From NCBI GenBank assembly GCA_030998015.1, contig JARWMV010000234.1:310001-374000 (forward strand): a stretch of DNA of 64,000 bases, read 5' to 3'. A program made the position numbers and the translations under genes. Below are positions 12,001-24,074 of the stretch, piece by piece (within the stretch, counting starts at the first letter, position 1; each line of letters starts with the position of its first letter). Origin of the DNA: Ceratorhiza oryzae-sativae (taxonomy: Eukaryota > Basidiomycota > Agaricomycetes > Cantharellales > Ceratobasidiaceae). The notes beneath the pieces are model-generated. The model was not told the DNA's origin and searched no databases. It saw nothing but the letters and a program-made list of their open reading frames with translations.

Positions 12001-14385
12001 TAGCTGGAAGATCAGGCGCTGGCAGGACAGCTGGACTAATAGACGGAGATTTAGGAGCGGGCGACTTGGCTCCAGATGATAGACCAGTTGCAGAAGACTT
12101 CCTGTTAAGCGCAACCAATGGAGAGGCCGAAACCAGACTAGCTTTCGAGAGCGCCTCAAGTTCGGCGGCTTTCTTCCGTGCACGTTCCTTCGCTTCTTCG
12201 CGTGCCGCTTCTTCCTCCTGCTTTCGCCTGCGCGCCCTTTCGGCTGCCTGCTTCATGAATTTCTCCCGCTCATCGTTGAGTACCGCCGGAGGAAGGGCAG
12301 AAACAGACGATCCAGTCGCCGCGGAAATAGCTGTAGTTGAAGCTTGTGGGGAAGGAATCGTGGGTAAGGTTGTAACCTGTTGGGATGGTGATAGTAGAGA
12401 TCGCCGGGTGGTACTATCATTCGCCACGGGGGACGCCAGAGGTGGCTCCATGGAATCCGTGGCAGTCCGCTGGCTAGTTGTCCGATGAAGAGCCACACCC
12501 CAAGGCTGACGCTCTCCAGTGCTAAGCCTCGAATCGCGGGAGGTCTCGCGTCTCATGCCATGGAAACCAGTGCCAGAATCGCTCCTGATATTCCATGGTC
12601 TCTCCTCATCATGCAAAAACGACGAGCGCCTTTCAGCGGGAGAATGCGAAGATAGTGCGTCACTCGGACGTCGCACCCGGTTATCCAAAGTTCCACCAGG
12701 CACGGAGTGCGGTGGAGGGTCGCGAGCATGAGGCGGCAGATCACGCAGGTTGCCCGGTTTAGAGTGTTCAGCGCTCATTCCGCTGTTGCGTCGAGCAGAA
12801 GTTCGTAGAGGGACATGAGTGTGTGGTGAACCATGTATATGGGAAGGCCCGGCTGAGGCAAAGCCATGGGACGAAGGAGGTGGCCTAGCTGGCTCTAGTC
12901 GATTCGAACGTTCATTGAACAGCACCCGGCCATCTCCCGAAGGCTGTCGGACTGGAGGTGCGTGTGTTGGAAGAAACCTTGGATGATTTGAGGCCGAATG
13001 GCCAGCCTGTGCACCATCAGAGTCAGAAACCAGTGGTCGTGTCTTCGGCCAGCTGCGGTCATAGTCGTCTGCGAAGCGATTCTCCTTGTTTACTATGACA
13101 TCAGAGGCATTTCCCTCCTCTTCGGGAGGGACAGTGTATGTTTTTCCATCTCCAAATTCGATGACGTCTCCAAGAAAATCGTTGCTTTCGTCCTCCATCT
13201 GTTTTGCAGCACTCAAATCAGTGAACAAATGACGGCCAACCTTCACTAACCTCATCCCAATGGTGAGCTTTAGGATCTAAATGAACGCCACGGAACGAGT
13301 CTCGAGCATCCTCCTCGTTTGTGTAGGCTGGTAAATCGGGATGATTTTCTGTTTGGACTGCCGAAGGGTTGGGTCGTTTGGCTGTTCGCCACAATGACGA
13401 CACCTAGTCAATACATTACCAATTAAATGGAATAAACGCGCTTACTTTCAGAGTGGTCCGCAGCCGCCTCGGCCGCAGTAGGAAAGTCTTGGAGATTGCG
13501 CCCAAGATCCCCTGCCCGAACAACAACAGAAGCCCAGGCTTTGACAGGGCTCTGATCGCGAGACGGCCGCGAGTCTGTCGACAGCCCAGAGGTGGATGAA
13601 ACCAAAGTGGGTCGCTTCAGGGTATCCACAGGACCTGGTGACTTGGCAGAAGACTGTGATTGAGCTATTGGTACATCTCCGGGAGCAGGGGAAGAAGACA
13701 ATGACGCAGGTGGGGTGGCGCGAAGCGACCAGCCGCCGGATACGGGTGGTGCAGGCGCTGTAGTTGTCAGTTTCTTGGTGACTAGCTTGGATGGTGCAGC
13801 AGGGTTAGGCATCGCGAGGCGCGCTAGTTGCGAGACTTCAGCAATCTGATAAAATACAAGACAACTAGCAAGGGCTTACCCGTGGAAGCTAAAGCAGGAG
13901 CCTTGGGTGCGGCGGAGCTTGAAGCGCTTGGTGTTGTCGCGGCTGCTGTTTTGGCCAGAAACTTTTTGTTAATGTTCATGGATGTGAAGCGTTTGGCCGG
14001 CGTGGGGGCAACGATCGCGGGTGCAGTCGTCTGGTTCGCCTCTGGGGCGGTTTCAGAGGGCGAGGTATGTTCTTCAGCAGCAGTCGGGGCGCTATCACCC
14101 GGCAGCCCTGGGCTAGGGGGCTGAGCTGGAGGACATAGGATTCGGTCAGCGAATGATGTTGTCTACAACAGTACAACGTCCAGACTCGCCTGAGCTGCTG
14201 GTTTCATCATTTGGGATTGTCACTTGGCCAGTCACGTCTACCTTTGGCTCTTCAACCGTGATGACCGTCTGCTCTCCCCCTACGAGTGCAGCCTCTGACT
14301 CTGGCTTGGTCTCCTCGGTCCCACCGTCGTGAACAAGCGCTGGGCCGACCCCGGGGTGCGGCACTGCAGGATCATTATCGGCCAT
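9084..14385 (-). CDS. Very large intrinsically disordered Ser/Pro-rich protein, unknown function
   Basis: I do not recognise a function. Five or more long exons in the minus strand join into a product of roughly 1,600 residues, almost all low complexity. From the N-terminus: an acidic leader (MADNDPAVPHPGVGPALVHD), FTSMNINKKFLAKTAAAT, a Ser/Pro region with SGGWSLRATPP, a short conserved-looking island (NDFLGDVIEFGDGKTY), a charged coiled coil rich in Glu/Arg/Ala (about 12330-12130), a second island (PPMPVRWDILTWEPPVERM), and a Met/Pro/Gly/His-rich tail to about 9170. A last short exon after 9140 probably ends the protein at 9084 (NGYGRSW). The MNINKKFL segment and overall make-up recall BAT2-type proteins, but this is only a resemblance. 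Its neighbours, XPA and NDUFS3, give no clue. Confidence 0.6.
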
Positions 14386-14704
14386 CGAACGCTCGGAGGC
14401 GAGCTAGCGACGATTACAGGTGAGTAAAGCCATAATGCAGCAAAGCATTACTCTCACATGCTTGTTTTTAATAATTACTCTGGGAGGCTTAACGACTGGC
14501 GCACCAACCCGTGGTAAGCAGTAGGCACTCCAAGTGGAGAAGTTGTTGTCGAAGATCAAATCGGCCTCCACCTTACCTGGGTCGGTATGTATGTCGTTGT
14601 TTGTCCACCTCGACAGGACCAAAATTATTGTTCAAAATACTTCCAAGACTAAATCTTACAAAAGGGAAGTACAATGAGCCGTAGAAGATAATCCCTATTG
14701 CGTC
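14386..14704. other. Intergenic gap, no gene seen
   Basis: This lies between the start of the large disordered gene and the stop of NDUFS3, both on the minus strand. It should hold the promoter of the former and the 3' end of the latter. A 72-codon open frame at 14404-14622 on the minus strand has no recognisable features. Confidence 0.4.
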
Positions 14705-15830
14705 TTATTTTTTCTGCTCCTCAGCCGGCTTAGCAACGGGTATCTTGAACGTATCAGGCTTCATATCCTTGCCATCCCCGACCATCTCCCAGGGAGATGC
14801 CGCGTCAAAGTTGCTGTTGCAGGGCAAGATCAGGAACAAGTTTGAGACATTGGACGTAATTCAGCGCACCGGAATGCCTGTGTCAATTGCAAGGGCTCAT
14901 ACACGACACGCTTCTTCTCCTCGTCGTACCTCACTTCAGTGTAGCCCTAGTAATAGCCGGTTGAGCCACAGTCAAGGCTGAAGCGCGTTTCACTCACTGT
15001 GAGCGGAAATCCTTGCGCATAGGGTGTCCCTCGAAACCTATAGACAAAATAAACTTAGCACAGTGGCTCCTCTAATCAGCCATAACCATCAACAAACCAT
15101 AGTCGGTAAGGATGCGACGCCTGTGTACAAATCGGTAAGTGGCCGCTCAGCGACCGGAGCTAGAGACTCACAGATCCGGATGATCTTTAAAGAATACGCC
15201 AAACATATCCCACACCTCACGCTCATACCTGTTCGCCATCCCATCAACCTCGACTCAAGGCCAAAAATAGGGAGAGCGCACCAATCAGCACCTCTAAAGA
15301 GCCCTGCAACGCTTGGAACCGCCGTCGTCTCGTCCGCGTACGTCTTGACCCGAATCCTTGCATTATGTCGCACGCTTAGCAGGTGATAAACCACTTCAAA
15401 CCGCTGATCCCGAGTCGGGAAATCGACAGCGGTGATGTCCATAACGGACTTGAACTGACACTGTGTGTGGTCACGGAGGAAGGTCATAACTCGAGCAACC
15501 CCGGACGGAGCGGTATACAGTGTTAGCTCGTCCTTGAGCACGCTGTACTGCTGTACGAATTTTGGGAGACATTGGATAAGATAGGATCCATACGAGTGCA
15601 ATGAGTCCGATATTTCACGATATTTGGTCTCAGAGAGGTTGACTCCTGTCCGTTCAGTAAACGGCGATGAAGAGGCTGCTACAATTGCCCCAAGTGTCAT
15701 GATACACCATGAAGATCGGTGAAAGAAACCGTACCTTGAAACCTCAGCGCCGACGCATACAGCGTACGAGTCTGAACACGCGTAGACTTTGGCAGTGACC
15801 TAGGAGGGGACGCACAACTCGCAGCGCCAT
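14705..15830 (-). CDS. NADH:ubiquinone oxidoreductase 30 kDa subunit (NDUFS3/NuoC), two apparent frameshifts
   Basis: This is a core subunit of the peripheral arm of mitochondrial complex I. The sequence shows SLHSYGSYLIQCLPKFVQQY, MDITAVDFPTRDQRFEVVYH, LLSVRHNARIRVKTYADET, then across introns [79 protein letters not shown] and a Lys-rich end. The Met at 15830 begins a basic mitochondrial leader (MALRVVRPLLGHC), but the rest of the leader (TRTLYASALRFQ) lies one frame away, implying a missing base at about 15787-15792. The invariant DFPLTGY motif is also broken: the sequence reads TTCCGCTCACA where TTCCCGCTCACA is expected (near 15005). In such a conserved essential gene, sequence error is likelier than decay. 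Confidence 0.9.
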
Positions 15831-15975
15831 ATCTATCCAATAATGATGAGGGAGTTGGCTGCAGCCGATTGTTTGGCGCTTATCTAACGATGGACAGGGG
15901 TCTTTCACATCTTGATCAAGTGGTCCTTCTGATTATTGCACTAGGTAGACCAAAATATAACACACAACTATATAA

Positions 15976-18209
15976 CTAGTTCGCATTGGTTGTGGTATCG
16001 ACATCCATGGGCACCGATTCATTCTTTTCTGGCTCTTGCGCAGGCGTCGCTGAGTTAGCTGCCTCAGGCGCGACAGTGGAAGCTGAAGGATTTGGGATGC
16101 ACTCTTAGTCTTCCTAGAAGACGCAGGCTTGTCCGTCTCAGCAGCAGCTTGTTCTGTTGATTTGTTTTCCTGGTGATTCCTTCGCCCTCCCTCTCCCTCG
16201 TCCTCGAATCTGAAAGCTCCATATCTGGCTGAACCATCCTCATCCTTTGCCTCGCTGAATAGGCGCATTAATAACACAGGAGACAGAAAGCCACGGATAT
16301 CGCACCTGGCAATCGTTCATTGGGGTCATCCATATCCTCGTCGGCATTGTCGTCTGCGTAGTCTGCTGCGGTTCTTGGAATATCTAGCAATAAGGTTGGA
16401 GTGACTGAGGTCGGATTGTATGTCAAACACTTACCGGTCATTTGGACACTTGGGGGTCCTCCGACCTTTCGGACATTATCCAATACAATGCCCTTAACTC
16501 GTTCGAGATATTCTCGTGTATTCATGTCTTCCATATTACTCTGACGGACATCAAGCTTATAGTCGGGTCCAAAGTACTCATAATACTCGTTGACGGGTAT
16601 CTCTACTCGAAACCATTGATGAGCCGTTCGAAAAGCCCGCCAAATGGACATACCACTCCCAAGTTCAACACCCGCTGCCAGACCAGTTTCGTATGCCCAA
16701 CACCTGCTGACGTTGCGCATAGTATAGCCTCCGCCGCCAAGCAATAGCAATGGAAGACCAAAGGACTTGACAAACTTGACGCAGTTTGCATGCCCTGCCG
16801 CAGACGTTAACTTTATTGAGTTTTCGGGAAGAACCGACATACCCCGCATAGAAAGATTTAAGCACCCTAATTTATCACCTGAAAGCGAGTCCGTGCCACA
16901 TTGTAAAACAACAGCAGAGGGGTCATAAGACTGCATAACTTGAGTAATGACCTGCACCTTGTTGTCAATTCGAATGTTGTGGATCTAGGGCATAACCCAC
17001 CGGCTCAAATACGCTCTTGTAGTTTTCGTCCGTAACCCCATCCCGAAGCGGGAAATTGCACGAATAGTATTTCCCTTTGCCGATTCCTATATCCTATGGA
17101 TCCAAACATTAGAAACAAAAGCCTATGAATCGGACAAAACATATCCCATACTCGGAGTTCGCCTGTACCAGGGAAATACTCGCCATACTTGTGGAAGCTG
17201 ACAGTCATCACCCGATCGGTAGTATAAAAAGCTTCTTCAACTCCGTCTCCGTGATGACAGTCGATATCGATGTACAACACTCTTTTGTGATATCTACTAG
17301 AGGGTCAACCATCGCTCCCCATGGTACTAGGGTGGAAAACTCTCACCGTAAGAGCTCCAATATCCCAAGGACGATGTCTTCGAAAAAATTCAGTTAAAGA
17401 TAAACACCAGCAAGTCAATTTTCTGCACCGTTCACGTAGCAGAAGCCGCTTGCTTCTCCCTTTTTAGCATGATGGAGTCCACCAGCCCAATTGATCGCGA
17501 TATCGCATTTGTTACGGCTTAAACGCGCGGCACCCTCTAAGCATGAGCAAGATAAAGATTAGATAGACCATCAATAGGTCACAGGCAACCTACCCATAGA
17601 GCCGCCAGCGGATATTGAACAATACTCGAACAGCCCATCAAAGACTGGACAGTCGTCCCCGACGTTGTCTGAATCGCACAAAAAAACCAGTCAGTCAAGG
17701 ACCAAAATACGCGCGCCATCTTACTGACATTTTAGCTGCTCCCGAACAAAGTTGTTCATATTGCTGGGGGAGATCTTGCTAAGAAACTCGACGTATTCGT
17801 CGGTGTGGAATTGTGACATCTCTCTCTTGTTCGCTGGTTTTGCTCGCTGGAGGTACAAAAATCGTCAGGGGGTCGCAGGAATAAACATGGGTCAGGTTAA
17901 CTCACAAAAATCTCCATCTTTTTGTACAATCCATAATTCATAACCAACGAATGGCACATCCGTATCCTCGTGGGCTTCATTCTGAGGCACAGGCAATCAG
18001 TAGTTTTCATAGTCAAGTAGGGAGATACATACGGATGACCCGGGCCATAATGAAATCCCCCAACATCAGAATCAAAGAAATAGCACTGTCGGAGGCAAGA
18101 GGGTTGGTGGCTAGTTCATTAATCTGTACCATGTAAAAACTTAGATTCCCGAAGAACATACCACGCGCTTTTTTGACTCTCCTGCAATAGGAGTTAGCAA
18201 TCCCGACAT
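15976..18209 (-). CDS. Histone deacetylase Rpd3/HDAC1 (class I)
   Basis: This zinc-dependent deacetylase removes acetyl groups from histone tails in Sin3/Rpd3-type repressor complexes. Splicing from the Met at 18209 gives [56 protein letters not shown], and later [17 protein letters not shown] (catalytic His pair and zinc-binding Asp/His), [57 protein letters not shown] (catalytic Tyr) and [14 protein letters not shown]. The tail is acidic and disordered. The last exon has two readings: straight through to a stop at 15933, or, with one C restored near 16094, a better-looking acidic end ([16 protein letters not shown]) with a stop at 15976. I give the second. At least eight introns are present. 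Confidence 0.93.
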
Positions 18210-18524
18210 TGTAGCGTGCTTTTAGAACTGAGATAAGACAACGTTGGAGGGGTCGAGGCAGGGTGCGCGAGGGATCGTGGTTAACAAGCGCCAGTAGTAC
18301 CACAACAGACCCCTACAAATCAATAACACCCAAACGAGCTGTGTAATTTCCATTTCCTCGCACAGAAAGGCTAATCTGGTTATCTTTAACAAAGTAATGT
18401 ATTATAACGAAAGCTACGACGATGATTGTCTAAGAAATGATTGACCGCAACAAATGTCCAAGTCACTCCAAAATAGCGCCCGCACAAATCCCAAATCCCC
18501 AAGAAAAGTCTGACAACCACCCTA

Positions 18525-21213
18525 TTACCAGAACAGGAGACCGAAAAGAGTAGCACCAAGAACAAGCTCCATGGTCGCACCAAGGCGTGAGCCAGAGTTC
18601 TTAGTTCCGTTGCCGCTTCCAGAGCCTTCAGCAGCATGCGTGCCCGCCGCTGAGTCGATAATCGACGGTGGGAGCTCCTGGACAGGCAGAATCGGCTGCT
18701 TCTCGATTTTGCCGGAGCCAACCATAACGGGCTTGCCGATAGATGGGACTCCATTGACCACCACGTACATAAAGGCGGGGCCAGGAGGCATAATGTATGG
18801 GTTCGGGGCATCTGAGACACATGAACGGTCACGCTCCCATCCTTGGCGACGGCATGGGTGCTTTCTAACTCGACCATGCGCTGACCCATGTTCTGCGAAG
18901 AACTCTAAGATACAATTTGCAAACAATTCAAGGGACTGAACTAACCATAGCGTGTGTAGAGAAGCCAGTGCGAATCACGACCACTTTGATTGTATCAGCT
19001 TTCGCACCAACGTCATCAGAGGACATGCTGAGGTTAAAGTAATTGCCACCGTAAGAAAGCTTAGCAGGCATGCCAGTGGGTTCCGGACGGTGCTCGTTAT
19101 AGTATTCAGGGTAAAAACGCTGAACAGCATGTTAGGAGTAGGCTTCATGATCTATTCAGTGGGCTCACCTCGACCCGATACTCGGTGGGATACTTGTAAC
19201 CCATGTCAGGGCCAACAAAATCTACTACCAGTTAACCCAGAGTCACCGATAATTGAGTTCACATACCAGCATTTGGGTTACTGCCGCTAACGAAGACCGA
19301 TCCGTCTGGCAGGAGCGTGGCGGCAGAATGATACATACGTGGAATCGGCGACTGAGACAATCCTTTAGATACCCATCGGGCTCCGGCTGGAAGTTCAGGA
19401 TCGTAGATGAGAGGCTGAGTGGTGGGACCGTCGGCATAGGATTGACCAATGACTGCGAGACTAGTTAGACCAGGACTGAACCAGCAATTTGGGACTTCTT
19501 ACCCCATGATTCATTGCCATAACCAGCTACACCAGTGTTAGCTCCGTTGACCAAGAAAACCTTGCCGTTGGGAAGAAGGATGAAGTTGCCCATAGAACGC
19601 CCGAACGGCATGGAATCCTCGACTTTCCATTCTGCGCTGACATCGGGGGTCATGGACACACAGGTGGCATCAGCAGGGTATCTGTCAAAATCGGTTAGAT
19701 ATATGCGCGCATTCATGGGCACAGAGGTGTCACTGACGTCACTAGCGGGTCACTAGCACGCCACTGGTCAGGTTGCAAGTCAGAGCCTCCACAAAACAAG
19801 ATGGTAGCGGTCTGTCGGTAAATGTTAGTAGAAATCGCCTCGAGCTGCTTATTTAACAGACCCAGTTGTTGGAAGGGTCATGGGCAACATCACCGTTGCA
19901 CCGGACGCTGGGTAGGTGCGAACAGCGAGGGGCATATCTTTCAGCGGATACTCCGTATTCGTGTTCTACACAAGGTTCAGCTTTCGTCAGGGCGTGAATA
20001 GGAATACACCGACTTTGTCGAACATCTGGGTACCCAAGTTGGTTTGCATGAAAAGCAAACCTATATTGTGTTTGTAAAGGTTCGTTTATAAAAACGGAAC
20101 ATGTCAATTGCTTACCACTAGGCATCATCCATGTCAGCGTATAGAGATTTGCTGGCAAGGTCCGGGTGAGCATCGGGAGCTGGATGGGATCACCACGTGG
20201 AGGGTAATATTCGAATGTAGGATTGTTGTTCCCCTCTGCAGTGCGAATTAGGCTAACTCAAAATAACAATATAGCTACATACCAGAGTTTACAAATCCAC
20301 CATACTGGTTACCACCAATAATCATCACAGAGCCGTCTTCCAATCCCTAGCAGGTATGTCAAAATACAGTAAGTCAGGCCTAACGTAATACCTACCTCGA
20401 CGGTTGGGTACCATCGACGAGTCGTCATAGGCTTTGGGTCCATGGTCCACTCGCACGAACCGTCATTGCAAGGAGGTAGAATGCTAACAAGTTAAGTTAG
20501 TTTCTCGATCAAATGACTGCGAAAGCCTTTGCTACCGAACGGATTGTCCGCCATCCCCGTTCTGAAATAACACTCAGTATTTGACGCTCAAACATTACGC
20601 TAGAACCATCATACCTTGTAAGGATCATCTGGGTCACCCGTAACATGAGTCAGGCCTCCGCTCTTTATCCACGGTTGAGCAATGCTGTAAGACACGTGCT
20701 GCTGAGTTGACGTACCTTAACAGGCTGGTTGCCGCCAACATTAACCCAAGACCCGTCACCCATCACACTACCGCCCGCACAAAAAGTGTTTGTCACAATG
20801 TCCATCGGTCGGAACGTGTTCTTCTCCACATCATATTCTACTCAACAGTTCAGTCATGATGCTACCGACGCGTCACCTCTGACATACCAGTGGCCCACGC
20901 GGGGTGCTAGAAGTTCGAATGAGCGAACAGTACCAGAGAGAGTAGAGAACAGTGCTTACCCCGTTGACAGAGATTGGGTTGTTTTCGACCTTGTCGATGA
21001 TATAAACCTGCACGCCACATGATTAGTCACATAATGGATCAACTCGATCGAACATACCTTGTCCCCGTTGTTGCCCAAGAACAACTGCTGAGCTGATACA
21101 CCCGAGTTGCCCACCATCTCAAAGGTGCCGGGCTTGACGCCCTTGCGCAAAGACTGAGCCTTGCATAGCTGCAGCAAGGTAAAGGAAAGGAAAGTCACGG
21201 CTCGTGAAGCCAT
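18525..21213 (-). CDS. Glyoxal oxidase-like copper radical oxidase, secreted and GPI-anchored
   Basis: Copper radical oxidases oxidise aldehydes such as glyoxal and release hydrogen peroxide outside the cell, feeding peroxidases in wood and litter decay. The start at 21213 gives a signal peptide (MASRAVTFLSFTLLQLCKAQ). Blocks across about a dozen exons include KPGTFEMVGNSGVSAQQLFL, CEWTMDPKPMTTRRWYPTVE, GLEDGSVMIIGGNQYGGFVN, LMLTRTLPANLYTLTWMMPS, KVFLVNGANTGVAGYGNESW and a C-terminal DUF1929-type galactose oxidase region. The end is a small-residue stretch plus hydrophobic tail (GATMELVLGATLFGLLFW), the pattern of a GPI-anchor signal. The length is typical of basidiomycete glyoxal oxidases. 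The exact substrate cannot be read from sequence. Confidence 0.88.
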
Positions 21214-21914
21214 AGGGAGTGCGTGTTTAAAATGAAAGACAATGAGACTGCAATGAGACCAAGAGACCGGAAGAAGTACCGAGACCGATTGGGGATGGGA
21301 GTGAGTGTGGTGGAGGTGTAGGAGGCTATAAAAGCATGAAAATCGAAAAGGACTAAACGAAACGACTTCGGTTTGACAGGGAGACCCTGTGTTCTCTTGG
21401 CCATTTATATCCCGCTTGGCATTCGGTCCCGCCCACGGAGGTGCCTGGCAACTTGAATTGCGGCGCAGTGCACATATATGCGCTATTGTCATGGTCCTGG
21501 TCACCGTACATGAGCTCGAGATCGTCGTAGGATGAGCGACCGACGGGTGGTGCTGCAAGCCAGCTCAAGCTCGGTTGTCAGACAAGACTGAAACGCTTGG
21601 ACTCACGTCATGACCGAACTTCCAAGGCGGGGCTGTGGGTGTTCGCGGCGATCTGCCAAATAGCATAACACACACCCCGCGTCGGCCCAGACAACAAGCA
21701 TGACTCGGCACCGTACATCGCGACGGCGCTTCTGGCCGCCCGAGTTACATAACGGCCCAGCGGACACGGAATGCACGTAAAGAGACTCTGTAAATTAAGC
21801 CCAGAACATCATAATTACAGATATACATATCACAGTGTAAAATAAACATGACATCTGCACACGCGAGTTAGCCGTATGCGGCGATGCGAGGCACAATTAC
21901 TCACGGCGCCACTG
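21214..21914. promoter_or_regulatory. Upstream region of the glyoxal oxidase gene
   Basis: About 700 bases lie between the glyoxal oxidase start and the next minus-strand stop. The part next to the ATG (21240-21320) is rich in purine runs on the plus strand. Open frames here on the minus strand (for example up to 21558) only extend the oxidase frame upstream and lack a signal peptide, so I do not call them. No other element is clear. Confidence 0.3.
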
Positions 21915-22168
21915 TCAGAGTGAAATTTCGGGCGAATGGGCGTTCAGTGGCATCGTGGGTGGAAACCACGGTGGGTGTTGGACCTGGGGCGGCGGGGGCG
22001 GGTCTGGTACCGTGCGAGCCTGCGCCTGCTGGAGCGACAGAATCCACTGGTTGAATGTATGTTCCTTGGATTGCCTCGTAAGTTTATTTCCCAGCCAACT
22101 CGGCGAACACTCACAGCCACCTGTTTCGAGTAGTGGCGCAGTCTCGCGCGTAGCTCTGGTGTGTCCAT
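21915..22168 (-). CDS. Small Gln/Pro-rich hypothetical protein
   Basis: I do not recognise this gene. The Met at 22168 starts MDTPELRARLRHYSKQVA. A 50-base GT-AG intron (GTGAGT donor, CAAG acceptor) joins it in frame to EHTFNQWILSLQQAQARTVP, then a proline run and a stop at 21915. The result is about 67 residues: an amphipathic helical half and a Pro-rich half. A second acceptor ten bases earlier gives another frame (AIQGTYIQPVDS...), so the reading is not settled. The open frame without splicing is also possible. Confidence 0.4.
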
Positions 22169-23152
22169 AGCTTGGCCAGCCGAGAGGACTCATGCAACCT
22201 AGGAGCTAGTCGTCGCTAGAGGCAGGGGTTCTTTTTTGCAGGGAGCCTGAAACGGGAGTGATATTGAAGAAACCGAGCGTCCGAACGGCGAACAAGAAAC
22301 AAACCCTGCACGATCGTATACCGAAGCAAGTGGTGTGGAGCCAAGACACGTTCTGCCAATGAATTCTAGCTTTCCTGTTCCCAGCCCTTCGATGGCAGAT
22401 GCTATGGTCGCCTGTGAGTACTCTCCTACACAGGTCGTGCGAATTTATAGACAGGGTGATGGCGAGCGTCGGTTGGGAAGTAGGTGGAGCCTGGCGTGAG
22501 CCCAGTTATCAAACTGAGGAGCGGGAAGATTTGCTGAGAACTGCATCTCGTCGGCATGCTCTTGTAAGCATGGGCAACTTGGCGACGCCAGCGCATTACA
22601 TTTTCATAATTCGTCAATAGGGGCGATACGTATTTAGACTTCGGTAATGATGCGGAGCGATCACATACCCGCAATGGTACAAAGCGCAGACATGCCGAGC
22701 GAAGACCCAAGAAGCATCAAGAAGCGATCATACCTCAGCCCCATGCTAGTTCGGAACTTGTCGGCGCGAGTCCCATACCGACGTTTTTGGACAAATCGGA
22801 TGGAATCGCGAAACGATGCGGTCATGCGCGAGTGAGAGCCTTTTAGCAGCTTTTTGCAGTGGGATAACAACACGCAACCCCCCTCCCCCCAGGATCCTCT
22901 GACGGCAGTAAATCACGTCCATACCCCGATGCCCATCATTCCGCACCAACCCTCTACGCCTCTGCCTGCAACGACGTGCATTACGTATCCCCCAGAATCC
23001 GGTCGTTCGACTCGAAACTCTATGAGGCCGCTGAGATTCTCAAACAGCTCCCAATTTTCGGACGTCCTCAACGTGGTCAACGGTGCGTTGTCCAACCGAA
23101 CGATCTACAACCCGCCTGGTTAGGACTTGCTCTGAACTCATGTGTAAGCGAT
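22169..23152. other. Unresolved region with possible small minus-strand gene(s)
   Basis: A minus-strand frame at 22661-22873 carries RYGTRADKFRTSMGLRYDRF followed by a hydrophobic stretch (LMLLGSSLGMSALCTIAG) that could be a membrane helix, and ends at a GTATGT that could be a donor. Downstream on the same strand, about 22570-22445, is a frame reading MQFSANLPAPQFDNWAHARL. The plus strand also has an open frame near 22930-23123 (SDVLNVVNGALSNRTIYNPP). I could not build one consistent gene. Some of this is probably coding, but strand and boundaries are uncertain. Confidence 0.25.
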
Positions 23153-23654
23153 TCAGAGTCTCACCGTGCCCTTTTCTATCCAAGAACTTAGCGAGAGCGA
23201 ATTGACAATGGATGCTTCCACATTGCTCTCGTCAATTTCTCCACACCAGAAACCCACGTCGGCAAACTCGTCGCTTTCGCTCCCCGGCCCCGCCAACAAG
23301 CTACCACATAGCTGGCGCTCCGCAAATATATTAGAGGAGCAGGCGAAATCGTAGGTTTGTTTAAAGGCACCCGAATCCGGTAGAGGGCCCTTGGGGGGAA
23401 CAAGTGTGAGAGCAGGGATGGCAAAATACGGCCAGGCTCCAGGAGAGCCGCATCCCGCCGTCACAACTCGGCTAGACCGACGTGAACAAGCGGCAAGCGA
23501 TTAGATCGAGGTAAACATACATCGTGTTGCCGATAGCCTGAGCGGTCTCCCGTGTAATATTAGCATTCTGTGAAGTCTTGTCAATGAATTTATCCTTGGA
23601 TGAGCAGAGGTCCGCCAGGTCGACTGCAATCTTTGGCACTTGATTCGACGCCAT
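23153..23654 (-). CDS. Hypothetical protein, two exons, unknown function
   Basis: The Met at 23654 begins MASNQVPKIAVDLADLCSSK and continues DKFIDKTSQNANITRETAQA, which looks like real helical coding sequence. A GTATGT donor follows IGNT. An acceptor about 60 bases on (GTCTAG) would join in frame to RVVTAGCGSPGAWPYFAIPA and an open frame to a stop at 23153. The second half contains an acidic, Ser-rich part. I recognise no family. The first exon is better supported than the second, since plus-strand readings of 23166-23354 are equally protein-like. Confidence 0.35.
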
Positions 23655-24074
23655 GAGTTGTGGTGGGCGTGGCGCAGCGAAGCTAAATCATGGGGGGCGG
23701 TTGGTCGATCCAGGGTCTATGTATGACGTCACGTGCGGCCTCCCTGTGCATACATCTCGGCACCGTGCACCGCGACGGCGTTGGCTGAAGTCGGCAAATG
23801 AAAACAGTATTCGGATACATTATGAACTGAATATTTGAATTATCACATGACGCATTTATTAGCTAACCCAAGGTGTTTTCGGTGCTGAAGGGCTGAAATT
23901 TGAGTCCAGGGCTCGAGACCCACGCCACACGCCATTTCGGATATTCACCAGGGCCGCACTCTCCTAGGAGCATCGCAAGAGTGATAGTGCACAATTACTG
24001 GTGAGTTCTGGCGTCGCTACAAGACTACGGGTACATGGGAAGGTAGCTATCTTCTAGATGTAACCGCATATCAT
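23655..24074. other. Intergenic gap, no gene seen
   Basis: This lies between the unknown gene starting at 23654 and the stop of the exonuclease gene, and probably holds the promoter of the former. No repeat, RNA gene or long frame is evident. Confidence 0.4.

Noticed and set aside
14404..14622. 72-codon minus-strand frame in an intergenic gap
   Set aside because: No motif, no splice partner, and length is within chance expectation.
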